Below, piece after piece: positions 30,425-41,939 of a stretch of 64,000 nucleotides of DNA. The stretch spans positions 19,057,407 to 19,121,406 of the forward strand of contig NC_079515.1 in NCBI RefSeq assembly GCF_000801105.2, written 5' to 3'. The DNA comes from Raphanus sativus (lineage: Eukaryota > Streptophyta > Magnoliopsida > Brassicales > Brassicaceae). Under the pieces are notes generated by a model. That model was not told the origin of the DNA. It did not search any database and worked only from the letters and a program-made list of their open reading frames with translations. The position numbers and the translations under genes are program-made. Numbering within the stretch: the stretch's first letter is position 1; every line of letters begins with the position of its first letter.

Positions 30425-31800
30425 GTACCAGTAATTGAGTTGTCTATGGATGCGATTTCCATCACATGAGAGTGGGCAATGGCATTCTCCCGAGAATATG
30501 CTTGAATCCTGAGGCTTGTAATATTTCATCTGGGAAGAAGGACGCTTTGGTGCGTACGTTTCATCCAGTTGCTAAGAATCGACGGCTGAGATTGCCTCTG
30601 AACATGGCCCCGTAAGTGGGTCCCGTGATTATAGAAGTGTTTTGTTTGTCGTCGTCGTGTACCTTGAACGTGTCTTTGGACGACATCTCTTCTTGGCCCA
30701 TTTGTTTAATTGACGGTCGATATTTTCCATCATGTTTTTTCCTCCTTATTGTCTGCCGTAGGGATGGGCATTCTACCGGTACCCGAACCCGTATCTATAT
30801 CCGAACCCGAATTCAAAACGAAAAATCTGAACCAAAATCTAAACTAAAATAGCAAAATATCCGAATAAATATTAATTTAAGAGATATTAGATATCCGAAC
30901 TCGAACGAGTAGTATTTGAATCCAAATGGATATTCAAAAATAACCAAGCATATGTATATCTATCATTATATTTCTAGTTTACATCTTACATTTTGTTTAA
31001 AATATTTATATTGATGTTGCACATACTTTAAAATCATATAATATAAATATATATGAAAAAATAATTTAAATTCATTTAAAATGCATATCAAATTTTTTTG
31101 TTTAATCTATCAACAAAAGTTACAAATTAATGTATTTATTTTTAAAATGTAATCTTCAAATTTATTAATCATTCAATCTATTAAAAATAAAAAATCAGTG
31201 AAATTTATATTTTTAAATACAAGAAATTTTTGTTTTTTCTTTCAAAATCTAAATATCCGAATCTGTCTTGAAATAACTGAACCCAAACTACATGTTCGAA
31301 GTAGATCCGAATGGGTTCTATACCTCTATACCTAAATACCCAAAAATCTAAAATACCTGATTAGTTTTTTTTCTAAGAGTAAAAGTACAGAGTAAAAGAT
31401 AGTTACTCTAATTACTTCTAATTTTTATCAAACAGGTGGAAAAATGGAAAACCAAATCTTACTCAAATGTTTTGTCTTTTCTTGTTTTATGGGTATTACT
31501 TTGCCTCCTTTCATTAAAGAGAAACTTAAAGCAACACATAATAATATAAATTATTAATATCTTTCCTTCACATTTTTTAATTTCTTCTTTACTTATTATA
31601 TATTTCTTTAACCTTTCACTAATACAACTTTTAATTTATTTCTGTGAAATCATCCTACTTTGTGTAAGAAACAAATTAGATATAGTGATTTTAGGTCATA
31701 GTTTGTTGCATTTATTATCATTTTTAGATATTAAATTTACTGATAAACGGGTGTAGTTATAAAAGATAGAATGAAAAATCAAAAATATGAGTTGTGCCAT
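30425..31800. other. Spacer with CCGAACCCG-type repeat remnant
   Basis: From 30762 (GGGATGGGCATTCTACCGG) to about 31360 the motif ATCCGAA(C) and CCCGAA recur on the plus strand, with related ATACCCAAAAATCTAAAATA near the end. This looks like a decayed non-autonomous DNA transposon common in Brassicaceae, but I could not pair its ends. The rest is AT-rich. Confidence 0.4.
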
Positions 31801-31819
31801 GAAGGATACATGAAAACTA

Positions 31820-34140
31820 ATAAAACAGTTTCTCTGAAAATTATGTGTAGTTGTATATTATAAAAATACTTAACCACCTGTTTATCTTATTAAAACATAA
31901 CTACGATTAAAAATAACTTTACATGGGACATTACAACTTCTACTATTAATTTTTAAAATCAACCAACTCTACACAGATTCTAACACCCCCTTATACAGTT
32001 ATACTAATCTTAAGATTCTCATTAATAAGACTTTTATCTTTTTTATCATAGTCTACAAACTACATGTACATATAACTTTAACTTAAATCATGTCATACTT
32101 TATTTATTAATTAAATATGTTGGATTTGTGAGCCATTACGTGTGACATAAGTAAGTCATCTAATCTGTTGAACGAGAACTACGTTACAGGAATAACATTT
32201 AGAGGTTGATTGTTTATAATTTTTAAACTAGTTTTTGTTTTTTAAAAATGACTTTATTGACCAATCAAGATTTTGAGAAAATAGATTTTCTAAAATTTAT
32301 GAAAATTTGTTTTTAGAAAAACTGTCAATTTGTACACCAAAACCAAAAACAACTATTTTCAGTTTTAAAGAAATATTTACGATGGCTTTTTCATTTTTCT
32401 GTTTCATTACAATTTTTAAATAATACTAATATAGCTGAAAATAAACTAACAATGAAAAATAAACTAACAGGGTGGCGGATAAGTCAGTGAAACAACCTAT
32501 TCAAGATAACATATCTTTTGTGTTTCATTATTATGTATCAAAATTAAAATTGAAATTTAGCATTTAAATTAAAATTCAAAAAATAGGGATAACTAATATT
32601 AGTAAAAAATATAAATATTTATATTATTTATCATATTTTTAGTTATGACTCATTTTAGTAAAGAATAAATTGCAACCCCATTTTAAATTATATCAAATTT
32701 CATTGTATTTTTAAATCAAATAAATTTTAATAGTTTGTTTCCAAGCTTAACTATAAATTATATATTTTCCTGGAGATATCAATTTAAATGTATTTTGAGT
32801 TTTAGCTATTAGTTTTTATTTTATAATATGTTTTTAATAAAATTTTAATATAAATTATTTATTTTAGTGATAATAATAACATTTGTATTTTTAGGATTTT
32901 CTAAAGAAATATTTTATTATTAATAATTTGTTTTAATTTGAAAAACAAAAACCAAAATCTAGTTTTGCCATTCAAGTTTTTAAAAAGAAGTAAAATCTAC
33001 AGAAAAATCAAAAACCAAAATCAAAAAACGATAATCTAAAAACCAAAAACTAAAATCTAAAAACTGTAAACAATCATCATTTAGTGAAACTGAACTTAAA
33101 AATTTTATTAACAATATTTGTCTATATATTTAACCCCATAAAGGACTTGACTAATTAACTAACTATACACTAAACTTCACATAATACAAGCCTACTCTAA
33201 AATCAAACTGTATTGCATTATTTGTGAACAACATGATAACTACTATTAACCAAATCTGATTACATATTTTGTGAACCAACCGAAATTATAATGGATTCAA
33301 TGAAAACTTGTGATTTCATAAATAAGACCCACTTACATTAAGCTTGGAAAATGTAATTAATTATACGCTTAAATTCACAAGGAAACTACTCTTAAAGCAC
33401 ATGATTCCAGTGATTTACTGTTTCAAATCTGCTACACCCGATATCATACAAAAAAGAAGGATATAACCTCTAATAAAACAGTTTCTTGGAAAATTATGTG
33501 TAGATGTACCACTTGTCCATTATGTTTCTTCAAACTTTAAAATGAAACGATCATTATAAATAGACTTAACCACACACTATCTATCTTATTAAGAGAGAAG
33601 TACAATTAAAATAACTTCCAATCATGTGGGATATTATAAATTTGCAATTGAAAGTTACACTAATCTTAAGATTCTCACTAATGGCAATTCTATCTTTTAA
33701 TCATCCACTACAAACTATACTTTATGTGTATAATAACTAAAAGTAGCTTAAATCATGTCATATACTATGTTTATTAATTAAAACTGTTAGATTAGTGATC
33801 CATTACGCGTAACAGGGGTAAGTCATCTAATCTACTAAATGAGAAGTACATTACAGAAATAGTATCTAGTTAATGTGTAATTAACAAAAATGCCACTGAG
33901 AATAAAACTGAACTTAGAATTTTTATTAACAATGATACATTTAACCCCATAAATGACTGAAGCAAGTAACTAACTATAGACTAAACTTCACATAATACAA
34001 ATCTACTTTAAAATCAAATTGTATTGCATTATTTGTGAACAACATGATAACTGTGATAACTGATAAAAAAAAGTTTCTTGGAATAGTATGTGCAGTTGTA
34101 CTACTTGCCCATTATGTTTTTTCAAACTATACAAGAAACA
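31820..34140. repeat. Diverged tandem units downstream of the glycosyltransferase gene
   Basis: Blocks recur in the same order: AACAGTTTCT..GAAAATTATGTGTAG (31827, 33478, a third near 34068), CTTAAGATTCTCA (32009, 33664), AAATCATGTCATA...CCATTACG (32086, 33751), and CCCCATAAA...GTATTGCATTATTTGTGAAC (33135, 33945). Copies are roughly 80-90% alike. Copy 1 spans about 31.82-33.24 kb including an 874-bp insertion, copy 2 about 33.47-34.05 kb, copy 3 is only begun. Confidence 0.8.
32205..33078. mobile_element. hAT-like MITE inserted in tandem copy 1
   Basis: Inverted ends GTTGATTGTTTATAA and ...TGTAAACAATCATC bound 874 bp of A/T-rich sequence. The flanks ATTTAGAG (32197-32204) and ATTTAGTG (33079-33086) are an 8-bp target duplication with one change, the hAT size. 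The matching place in tandem copy 2 (about 33866-33900) lacks the insertion. Confidence 0.75.
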
Positions 34141-34457
34141 GTCAATGCCTCATCAAAAATATCTAATTGCTTCGTCAAAACTCCGAAGTCCTAAAGCGGA
34201 ATCTAAGTGGAACCAAAATTCAATTTGAGTACCATTAACAGTTTTCCCACCTATTAAAGTGACATTTTCTTAAACTTACTTATCAACTATTAAAAGAAGT
34301 TGAATTGTTAATTAAACACATACATAGCGTAGAACACCATCGAGTTCTTATAATATAAACTAATGCAAGATATTAAATAACAGAAAACCACATTGGAAAT
34401 ATCACATGCTTACTAGTACGACTAATCATTGCGAACATGCAATGAGATGGTGTTAGA
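34141..34457. other. Spacer at the 3' end of the glycosyltransferase gene
   Basis: Probable 3' UTR of the minus-strand UGT in the last 100-200 bp; otherwise nothing recognised. Confidence 0.4.
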
Positions 34458-35819
34458 CTATTTACTTCTCATAAAACCAACAAGTTCGTCGACGTAGCGA
34501 GAATTTTCATCCATGTTCCCAAACAAACCCTTCATGAGCTTTGCTTTTGCCCTAATCGACTCGCCTGCATCATCAACCATGGCCAATCGAACCGAGTGAG
34601 CCACCGAGTAAGAATCAAATGAACCCTTTTCCTCATCTCTAGGGATCTCAACACTAAGTCCCTTTCCCTCCAACAGCCTAGTGTTGAGACCTTGCTCATT
34701 CAACACTGGGAACAAGATAGGAACACGCCCCAACCCTAACCCTTCCACCAATGAGTTCCAGCCGCAGTGCGTCAAGAACCCGCCCACCGAGTCGTGACTC
34801 AGGATTTTGACCTGAGGAACCCAACCAACATGAACCATGCCACGTCCCCTAACTCGTTCCACGTACCCATCTAGAATCTGTGACTCGTCTCTTATAACCA
34901 AAAAGAAAGGCACCTCTGATTTCTCCAACCCATGAGCGAGCTCAGTGAACTCTGCTGTAGGAAGGCTCGCCTCGGTACCTAGTGCCACGTAGACAACTGA
35001 GTTCATGCTCTGCTTGTCGAGCCACTTCTTTATACCAACCCATGTTTCATCTCCTTCGACTTCATCTTCAGTACCGGATGGCAAAAACCCTGTCGGAAAC
35101 ACCGGTTTTCGATACAGATCTTGTAGTAAACCAAGCCACTCTGGTTCAAACCCCGTCGAGGTATGGACGAAGACCGCATCAGACTCAGAGATCGAGTAGC
35201 CGAACCGTGCAGAATCAGAGACTCCATTCGTATCTTTCCCCCTCTTGTCACCGACCAAAGTTACCTCGTGATAACGATATGCCATGTTTGACTGGAACGG
35301 GATCCACGGCGGCACAACCGTGAAGTCTTCCGGCGTAGATCTGACCCCTTCTATCAACAACGAGGGCGGTCCCAAGAAGCAGAGAGAGGCTGCGTTGAAG
35401 ATGCTGAAGAAGGCCTTGGAGATTCCCAGCTCTGCCGCAACCGGAGGAAGCCAGTGAGCAGCGTAGTCGTATATGACCCAGTCCGGAGACTCATCTCGGA
35501 GAAACTCCGTCAACGGTTGCTGGAGAAGATCGAAGGCGGATTTGAGAGACTGTTGCTCTTTGTAAGGCACGTCCATGGAGCATTCAGAGCCGGGAGTTGA
35601 GCCGGGGAAGGGAACGAGAGGGAAAGAGACGAAGGTGATGAAGGAAGAGAGGGTTGATAGTAACTTGGGAAGTCTCTCGATGTTTCTTGGTGTCGATATG
35701 AAGGAGACCTTGTGACCCTTTTGCGCAAGCAACCTGGACATACGAAAAAACGGAAGAAGATGACCCATAGCTAGCCATGGAAACATGGCTACATGCATAG
35801 CTCCTTCTCCCTTCTCCAT
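34458..35819 (-). CDS. UGT91C1: UDP-glycosyltransferase, UGT91C-type
   Basis: Family 1 glycosyltransferase that moves a sugar from a UDP-sugar to a small acceptor in the cytosol. The single exon of 453 residues matches UGT91 length and the intronless structure. The N-terminus MHVAMFPWLAMGHLLPF carries the catalytic His (residue 20). The PSPG donor box begins WVPQVKILSHDSVGGF, continues with LTHCGWNSLVEG and ends PVLNEQ; Gln at its last position favours UDP-glucose. From memory the closest Arabidopsis protein is UGT91C1 (At5g49690), so the gene is out of place relative to the chromosome-1 block around it. The natural acceptor is unknown. Several PSPG residues differ slightly (for example LGLGRVPI) but nothing essential is missing. 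Confidence 0.92.
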   Translation of the reverse strand: MEKGEGAMHVAMFPWLAMGHLLPFFRMSRLLAQKGHKVSFISTPRNIERLPKLLSTLSSFITFVSFPLVPFPGSTPGSECSMDVPYKEQQSLKSAFDLLQQPLTEFLRDESPDWVIYDYAAHWLPPVAAELGISKAFFSIFNAASLCFLGPPSLLIEGVRSTPEDFTVVPPWIPFQSNMAYRYHEVTLVGDKRGKDTNGVSDSARFGYSISESDAVFVHTSTGFEPEWLGLLQDLYRKPVFPTGFLPSGTEDEVEGDETWVGIKKWLDKQSMNSVVYVALGTEASLPTAEFTELAHGLEKSEVPFFLVIRDESQILDGYVERVRGRGMVHVGWVPQVKILSHDSVGGFLTHCGWNSLVEGLGLGRVPILFPVLNEQGLNTRLLEGKGLSVEIPRDEEKGSFDSYSVAHSVRLAMVDDAGESIRAKAKLMKGLFGNMDENSRYVDELVGFMRSK

Positions 35820-36160
35820 TTTTGTGTGCTATCTCTGCGAGCGAGGGCTACGTGGTTTAACCAAAAGACAATTTGAAATATGCTTCTCTTCTGAAACAAA
35901 TTAGCGTCAACAATTTAGAATTTAAAAGACAAACGGATCGTTACTTGGCTCCACGTTCACAAAAACTTATTAAAATTTATGTTATAAAAAGACCGCAAGT
36001 GTATAAGTCAAGATATGATGTGGGTAGCTCAATAGTCTCAATTTCAATTTTATTAGTTGGACTTGAGTTTGGTGCAATGTTTTTAGTCTTCACAAGTATT
36101 ATAAGAAAAATCGGTTTGTTCCAAACCACTACAATGGATGAACTGCAAAGATAAAAAATG
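35820..36160. other. Upstream region of the UGT gene
   Basis: Should contain the minus-strand promoter. No decisive element seen. The plus-strand ORF 35873-36154 has no recognised feature. Confidence 0.4.
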
Positions 36161-36892
36161 ACTTATTCTTGAATGGATAGGTTCAAAAACCAATAGAATT
36201 TTATTATCTCATATACAATATCGTTTTAAAATTTTTTTGTCAAGTTCTATTATGAATTTTAAATCAAAAATAAAAAATAAATAAAAATAACAGTATTAGC
36301 AAAATATTTTTTTTTTTAAATATTTTAACGCCATCAGCAAAACACCAAACTTTTGGATAAATCATAAGCCCTAAATCAAAAACACCAAACACTAAATCTT
36401 AAAAACACCAAACCCTTAATCACAATCCCTTAGATATTTAGGGTTAGAGTTTAATGTTTAAGATTTAGTATTTAGTGTTTAGAGTTTAATGCGTTTTGCT
36501 GAAAAAGTTGAAAGTATTTAAAAAACTTTTTTAGTAACTATTGTTATTTTTATTTATTTTTATCCAAGAGTTTAGGAATTAAGATTTAAGATTTATTATT
36601 TTAGTATTTAATATTTTTGATTTAGATTTAAGGATTTATCCAAGGGTCTAGAGCTTACCTAAAGATTTAGAGTTTGCGGTTTAGTGTTTTGCTCAGGACG
36701 TTAAAAATATTTTAAAATTTCTTTTTTTGGTAACTATTACCATTTTTAATTAGTTTTTTACTTTTTATTTAGAAAATATATTATAATTTGACAATATTAT
36801 TTTTTTAAAGATATTGAATACGAAATAACAAAATTTTATTGATTGGTAAATTTACATGTTTATCCTATCGGTTGAATCCAAAAATAATTCAT
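36161..36892. mobile_element. MULE-like MITE with telomere-like interior, copy A
   Basis: The left end ACTTATTCTTGAATGGATAG and the right end ...GTTGAATCCAAAAATAATTC are imperfect inverted repeats, continuing with AACCAATAGAATTTT against AAATTTTATTGATTGG. The interior has many TTTAGGGTTTAG- and CCCTAAATC-like motifs. Flanking ATAAAAAAT / ATAAATAAAT may be a decayed 9-10 bp target duplication. It is related to 56571-57230. Confidence 0.65.
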
Positions 36893-38230
36893 AAATAAAT
36901 ATGTTATGTACATGTCATTTACGGCCGCATAGCGCGTTTAGTCTTCACAAGTATTATTAAAACTCGTTTTCTAAACATACATGTTACATCAAACAATAAT
37001 TCTATCATATTTTAATAGTAATCAAGCGATCAATTAAATTTGTAATGCATATATGCTATAGGTTCTACGGATATACTCTCGCTAGTCGCTACAATCATAG
37101 ATAGAAGTTCGATTAACGCGATCATATTACATTCATTTAAAAAACTGTTTTGGATAGTCACGCATATAATTTCATATGGTGGATTTTTTTGTGTGGTCAA
37201 AATCATATGAAAGATATATGGTAACCAATTCTATAATGCCTTTCCTTTGTAGTAATCTAAAAACAACAAGCACTTTGTAGTATCTTATCATTTTATTATG
37301 TTTTAAAAGCATCTTCAATGCGCTTTGTTCACCTGAAGATTTAACTGAAACTAGAAACCCAAAAACAGAAATATATGTAGCCAAAGCTGGCAATTTCAAA
37401 AAGATCTCAGATGCTATTGAAGGGAAGAAGTGGATAGTAACTGCAGATTAAAAGTGAAGTGACAGTAAAAATATATTTACTTTTATTTAAGTTCTTTAGT
37501 AAGTTAAGTTTGTTTAGCCTTCGTAGAAAGAGTAAAAGAATTAAGGTTTTTTCTTCTATTCTCTCTTTTTCCATATTCTCTCTTCAATTTCTTCATCTAT
37601 TCTCTATTGCATTCATTCTATTCAATTTAATCTCATATTCTTATATAGATCACATCAATAAACTCATTTTCTCTTTATCTCTTTCGCATCCAATCTATTT
37701 TATTCTTTTTTTTTTCTAGATTTGACCATGGAAAACAAGGTAAGTGGTTGTTTTAATCACCCTTAAGCGGGTAAACTACTTGTTGTGGTCTATGATGGTC
37801 AAGACCACTTTAGGTGGTCATGGTGTATGGAGTCCTGCAACTCAAGATGAAGCTCCGAAACAAACAATCTAACAAGATGTCAAAGAGAATATCCTTGTGG
37901 ATGAAAGCAAGTGGTTTCAAGAGGATCATTCAATTTTTTTCTTTCATCTAAAACTCCATATAAGCATCATTTTTGGATGTTTATTCCTATTGTGAAACCG
38001 CCAAGAGGCTTTGGGATATTTGAAGTCAATAAAGCCATCAGTATTTTCAGCAACTATTAAGATCGCTATATGGCGACAACATAACCCTATCCAAACTAAT
38101 ACATGCCATCTTCTTACGAAGCTCCCTGACCTAGTCAGGCTCCATCCGCAGCCTGTGAAATAAATGTTCCATCTCAGACTTTAACATGTTTGAGAATGAC
38201 AAAACCTCTTTAGGAACACCATATCTATCT
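36893..38230. other. Spacer, no gene recognised
   Basis: AT-rich, with a pyrimidine-rich segment at 37550-37720. 37730-38230 has weak coding character on the minus strand continuing from the copia-like remnant but no domain can be named. Confidence 0.35.
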
Positions 38231-38830
38231 CCATCATTCAATCATTCAAACTAAAACAACTCCTTTTCCTTACATGCGCCTCCTCCATCTCACTATCCGT
38301 GGAAGTTCCATGTGGGTAACCAAAGTCATCACGCTCCACATCTTGCATCCCTCTAGAATGCTTCTTCTTTATAGATTTGCGATCTACAAGGGTTTTTGAG
38401 ATTGAACCGAAACCTTCCGTGTCAAACTCTGGTGAATCTAGCTTAAAAAAGGTTGGCGCCATAAACATTATGATTCCCGTGATGTTTGCTCAAATCCGAA
38501 TTTAGGGATTGACTCAATATCAAACCTATAGCTCTGATACCAAATATAGTTTAGAAACTTCAAGAACTCAATCATAAATAAGAATAACTCTCTTATTATC
38601 TTAAGAGAAAATAATTCAAAAACCTTAAGCTCACAATCTTTCAATCGACCATAAGTTATGCAACAACATATGCATCTTCTTTATATAACTCACAATTTTC
38701 TAAACTCATTAGAAATCACACAAATAGATAATTTCTTATTCTATAACTCGGTAGAAAATAAATAGCTCGCTCTCCAAGCTACTTTAAACTTAGCGTCTTA
38801 GCCCAATCACCTCTTTCGACAGAAAGTATA
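38231..38830 (-). mobile_element. Copia-type remnant: LTR edge, primer-binding site and gag start
   Basis: On the minus strand, TGGTATCAGAGC (38531-38542), the initiator-Met primer site, follows an LTR-like segment (about 38543-38830). An ORF (38238-38468) begins shortly after and ends at a stop. The LTR-like segment shares AAGAATAA(C/T)TCTCT(T/C)ATTATCT with the LTR edge of the old copia element at 6790, so both belong to one family. Confidence 0.6.
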
Positions 38831-39115
38831 CCAGAAGAAAGAATACCCGGAGAAAAATTAAACTTGAACCCAACCAAAACCGCAGTGATTGAACCGGAAG
38901 AAGAACCAAAAAAGACATAACACAACAACCTCATCACTATGAGTCTATGACTATGACCAATCTAAAGAACATATGCCATTGCCAATGAGAAAAATTATAG
39001 GCACCAGGAATGAAACCTTGACTTCCCATTGGGAAAAAGCGCCAAAACGACCCCCAAATTACTCTATACTAATGCCCACTGTAAAGAATTTTGTTATAGA
39101 ATCTTTCTCATATTA

Positions 39116-39145
39116 ACTAGGGGACGTAACCCCCGCGCGGGGTCA
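39116..39145 (-). mobile_element. Helitron 3' terminus
   Basis: Minus strand: hairpin CCCCGCGCGGGG (39131-39142), ten bases, then CTAG with T after it (39116-39120). The geometry is canonical. The element should extend right of 39120; no Rep/helicase ORF is seen, so it would be non-autonomous. Confidence 0.75.
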
Positions 39146-40834
39146 TCGGAATATAATTGTTTCTCTGTATAAATTTTTGTTGGTGTAGTATTTTGTTATT
39201 GTCTTTGTTTTGCGAAGATTTGTATTTTAATAGGGTTGATGTACTGAAGTCTAGTTATTTTAGATGTTTCGTTATATGCAAAACGTTTTTAAATTTCTTT
39301 TAATCCTGTGAAACTATTAGGATGCCAACATTTTTCATAATTTATTGTAAGCAAGAACAATAAAACATATATTAATCCTGTACTCAATCATCCCTATTCT
39401 TTTCAAGGATAATTGACTGCAGGATTTTGCTTTTTTTTGTTAAAGTTTTATATCATTCATGTGTGTTAACATGTTGTGTTTATTTCTCTCACCCGTTATT
39501 TTTTAAGGTATGAGTCATAAAATCCATAGCATAATATATATTATGGAACGGGTGATTCAAGCAGACATCATAGTGATAAAAAGAGGACATGTATCAAAAA
39601 AGGCATTTGATACAGAGCAGATCCATCATACGCTTACCATGCCAAATAATAAAGAAGGGCTATGATCTGGTAAGGTACTTGTTTGTTGAAGTCAAAGACC
39701 AGTGGAAACTCATCACAATGCTCAGAGAAACGAAAGCCACCATCTAAAAATTAGCGAGGAAAAAAAAACGAAATTATTTACTAACCTTGTCTAATGAAAG
39801 CACATGAGGTCACAAAAGCTACAAACAAATTGCATTTCATCTCACGGCTTGACAGGTACAAAAAAAACTAAGCATTCTTGATCGTATCATGACCATCTAA
39901 GCCTTCCCTTCGCAGCTTCGCCAATGATGGAAGAAACAGAGAATTCTCATAAGTCATAATCTTATTACATGATTAAAATAAAGCCAAAAATTAAGGCAAC
40001 ACGCATCAAAATCAGAAGAGAGATCAACCTGCATAATTGTGGACTGAGCACAAGCTGGAAGAGCGAAATGAGTTTGATCTCACCCCAGTTAACTACAAAC
40101 ATAATTGTGTTATCCGAACAAAGGGATAATAGGGCTGAAGTGGCATGAGAACACTCACCAACAGAAACTGAGACAAAGCTAAGGTAACTATTGAGGTATT
40201 AATCTTCTGTGAAATCCAGGTAAAGTGAAGAAAAATCAACCACCGCTAAACACAAGCAATACAGCCGTTACCAGAAACCTCCTTTTTTATTTATCTTGCT
40301 GTTGAAGAATCTTGAGGTTATGCAGTAATTGTTACAGTGATTTTGACAGATATGATAAATGTGATTCTTTTATTGAAATATGAGTTTGAAAGGGAAGGTA
40401 TATCAGCGTAGCCTTCCTTCCTGGTGATAATGGAAGAGGCACAGGAACAGAGCCATTCAGTTTTGTTGAGGCTTTAGCTACGTAGAACGTGGGACAGAAG
40501 ACTACTTATATGGAGAAATTTGGGAGTCAAAAACGGATTAACTGTTGTTAAAGGTCTCAAATCTTTCCAGCTTAGAGGCTATTACAGTAGTACATTGTCT
40601 CTGAGGTTCAGGATTGGTAAAACCATGTTAATATTTGAAAGTGTTGAGAACTACAATGGAAGTATTATTACCGTGTTGCAGTTAGAAAATTGAGTTGAAA
40701 GAGTATAAACAAAGAAGCTTCAATGAGAGAAGTTAATATTTGTATTTAAAAGAAAGGTATAATATATTACAGTAGTTGAACTATTATCGACAAGAAAGAT
40801 GAATGTTTCACTTTTCTGCATTCCTTGACATCGA
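39146..40834. other. Probable Helitron body and 3' flank of the CAF1-like gene
   Basis: No recognisable protein. The 5' TC end of the Helitron was not located. The last few hundred bases should include the 3' UTR of the minus-strand CAF1-like gene. Confidence 0.4.
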
Positions 40835-41806
40835 TCACAGATAGTTTGACAATTGAGGTGCCACCGGCACTACAAAGTAGCCACTTGGAGATGGATGATG
40901 AGCATACATAATCGGTCTAGGTGGATGGACCGGTCCATAACATCTTCTTGGCATACATCTTCGCATAAGAATCTCTTGTTCCATCACTTGCTGCTGCATA
41001 AAAAAATGTTGTGCCAATCGGTCACATTCCCGCCTTATCCTCACAATCTCTCGTTGATGTTGCAGATCCTCGTGTTCCCGCTTTCGCTTTAGGTCACGAG
41101 ACAAGGTGAGGTTTATGTTAGTGAACACACGAGCCGTCAGTTGGCTGTCGGAGCCAGCATGATGCGCTTCTCCTACACGTGTGATGCCAAGCTCGTCGGC
41201 TAATCTTTGCAACCCGAAACGACTGTTGAGTCCTCTGCACTGTCCCGCGAGTTTCTTGACATCGAAAGTTAACCCTAAAAGTTTCTGAACCGTTTCTTGA
41301 AACCCCTGTGATGTGTCGGGAAGACTTTCGCGTCCGGTCATGCTCTGAACTATATAACCTAAATCGTACGATCCATCGAAAGTAACCCAATTCATCTTCT
41401 TGGCTTCGTCTTTAATCATCTGAGTAAACTCTGCGAAGAAATCTTTGATACCAACTCCTTCCTCTCTGATTCTCTGGAAATCGAGGCCGTTGCGCTTGAG
41501 GAAGGCGATGGATTTCTCGTTGCAAGGATCCTCTGTCTCGTCGAAGTCCGAGAAATTGACCTCCCAGGTTCCGCTGATTGCTCCTTCGCTGTCGAATAAA
41601 GAGAAACCCAGTTGAATTGGTTTGGTTCGGTCCACATTGAACCTCAAGTTTTGGTATCGAGTATCGTCGCTAGCTTCCATGGCGGTCTCTCTCAGACACC
41701 CGGGAAACTCGGTGTCTACAGAGATGTAATTACAGCTTCTTAGAGATTCCCGCACCAAATTCATCTCTTCTGTCTTGTTCCAAGACCAGATCTCGTGGAT
41801 TGTCAT
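40835..41806 (-). CDS. CCR4-associated factor 1 (CAF1)-type poly(A) nuclease
   Basis: Deadenylase of the CCR4-NOT complex that shortens mRNA poly(A) tails. Single exon of 323 residues. DEDD nuclease motifs are all visible: Asp31 and Glu33 in SVDTEFPG, the Asp in SYDLGY, and HHAGSDS with the final Asp. TFDGSYDLGY replaces the common TFHGxYDFGY. Residues to about 235 form the CAF1 fold. The last ~85 residues are unusual: a charged helix (LKRKREHEDLQHQREIVRIR) then a Met/Pro/His-rich tail ending VAPQLSNYL. Plants have many intronless CAF1 copies, several stress-induced. A TATA-like ATATATATATAG lies about 120 bp upstream (41925-41936). Confidence 0.93.
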   Translation of the reverse strand: MTIHEIWSWNKTEEMNLVRESLRSCNYISVDTEFPGCLRETAMEASDDTRYQNLRFNVDRTKPIQLGFSLFDSEGAISGTWEVNFSDFDETEDPCNEKSIAFLKRNGLDFQRIREEGVGIKDFFAEFTQMIKDEAKKMNWVTFDGSYDLGYIVQSMTGRESLPDTSQGFQETVQKLLGLTFDVKKLAGQCRGLNSRFGLQRLADELGITRVGEAHHAGSDSQLTARVFTNINLTLSRDLKRKREHEDLQHQREIVRIRRECDRLAQHFFMQQQVMEQEILMRRCMPRRCYGPVHPPRPIMYAHHPSPSGYFVVPVAPQLSNYL

Positions 41807-41924
41807 CTGATTTTTTTTTTTTTGTTTTCGAAAGAGAAGAAGAAACCCTCTCTGTATCTGCGACTTGTTATTTTTTTAGGTTTTAGAAAACGAACAGTGT
41901 AGTGGATGTTGTTGTGTGTGGGAT

Positions 41925-41936
41925 ATATATATAGAT
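41925..41936 (-). promoter_or_regulatory. Possible TATA box of the CAF1-like gene
   Basis: A TATATATATA tract about 120 bp before the start codon on the minus strand, preceded by plain promoter-like sequence. Confidence 0.45.
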
Positions 41937-41939
41937 GTT

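Noticed and set aside
36350..36480. True interstitial telomere tract
   Set aside because: The TTTAGGG-like units are degenerate and irregular and belong to the interior of a MITE family seen three times.
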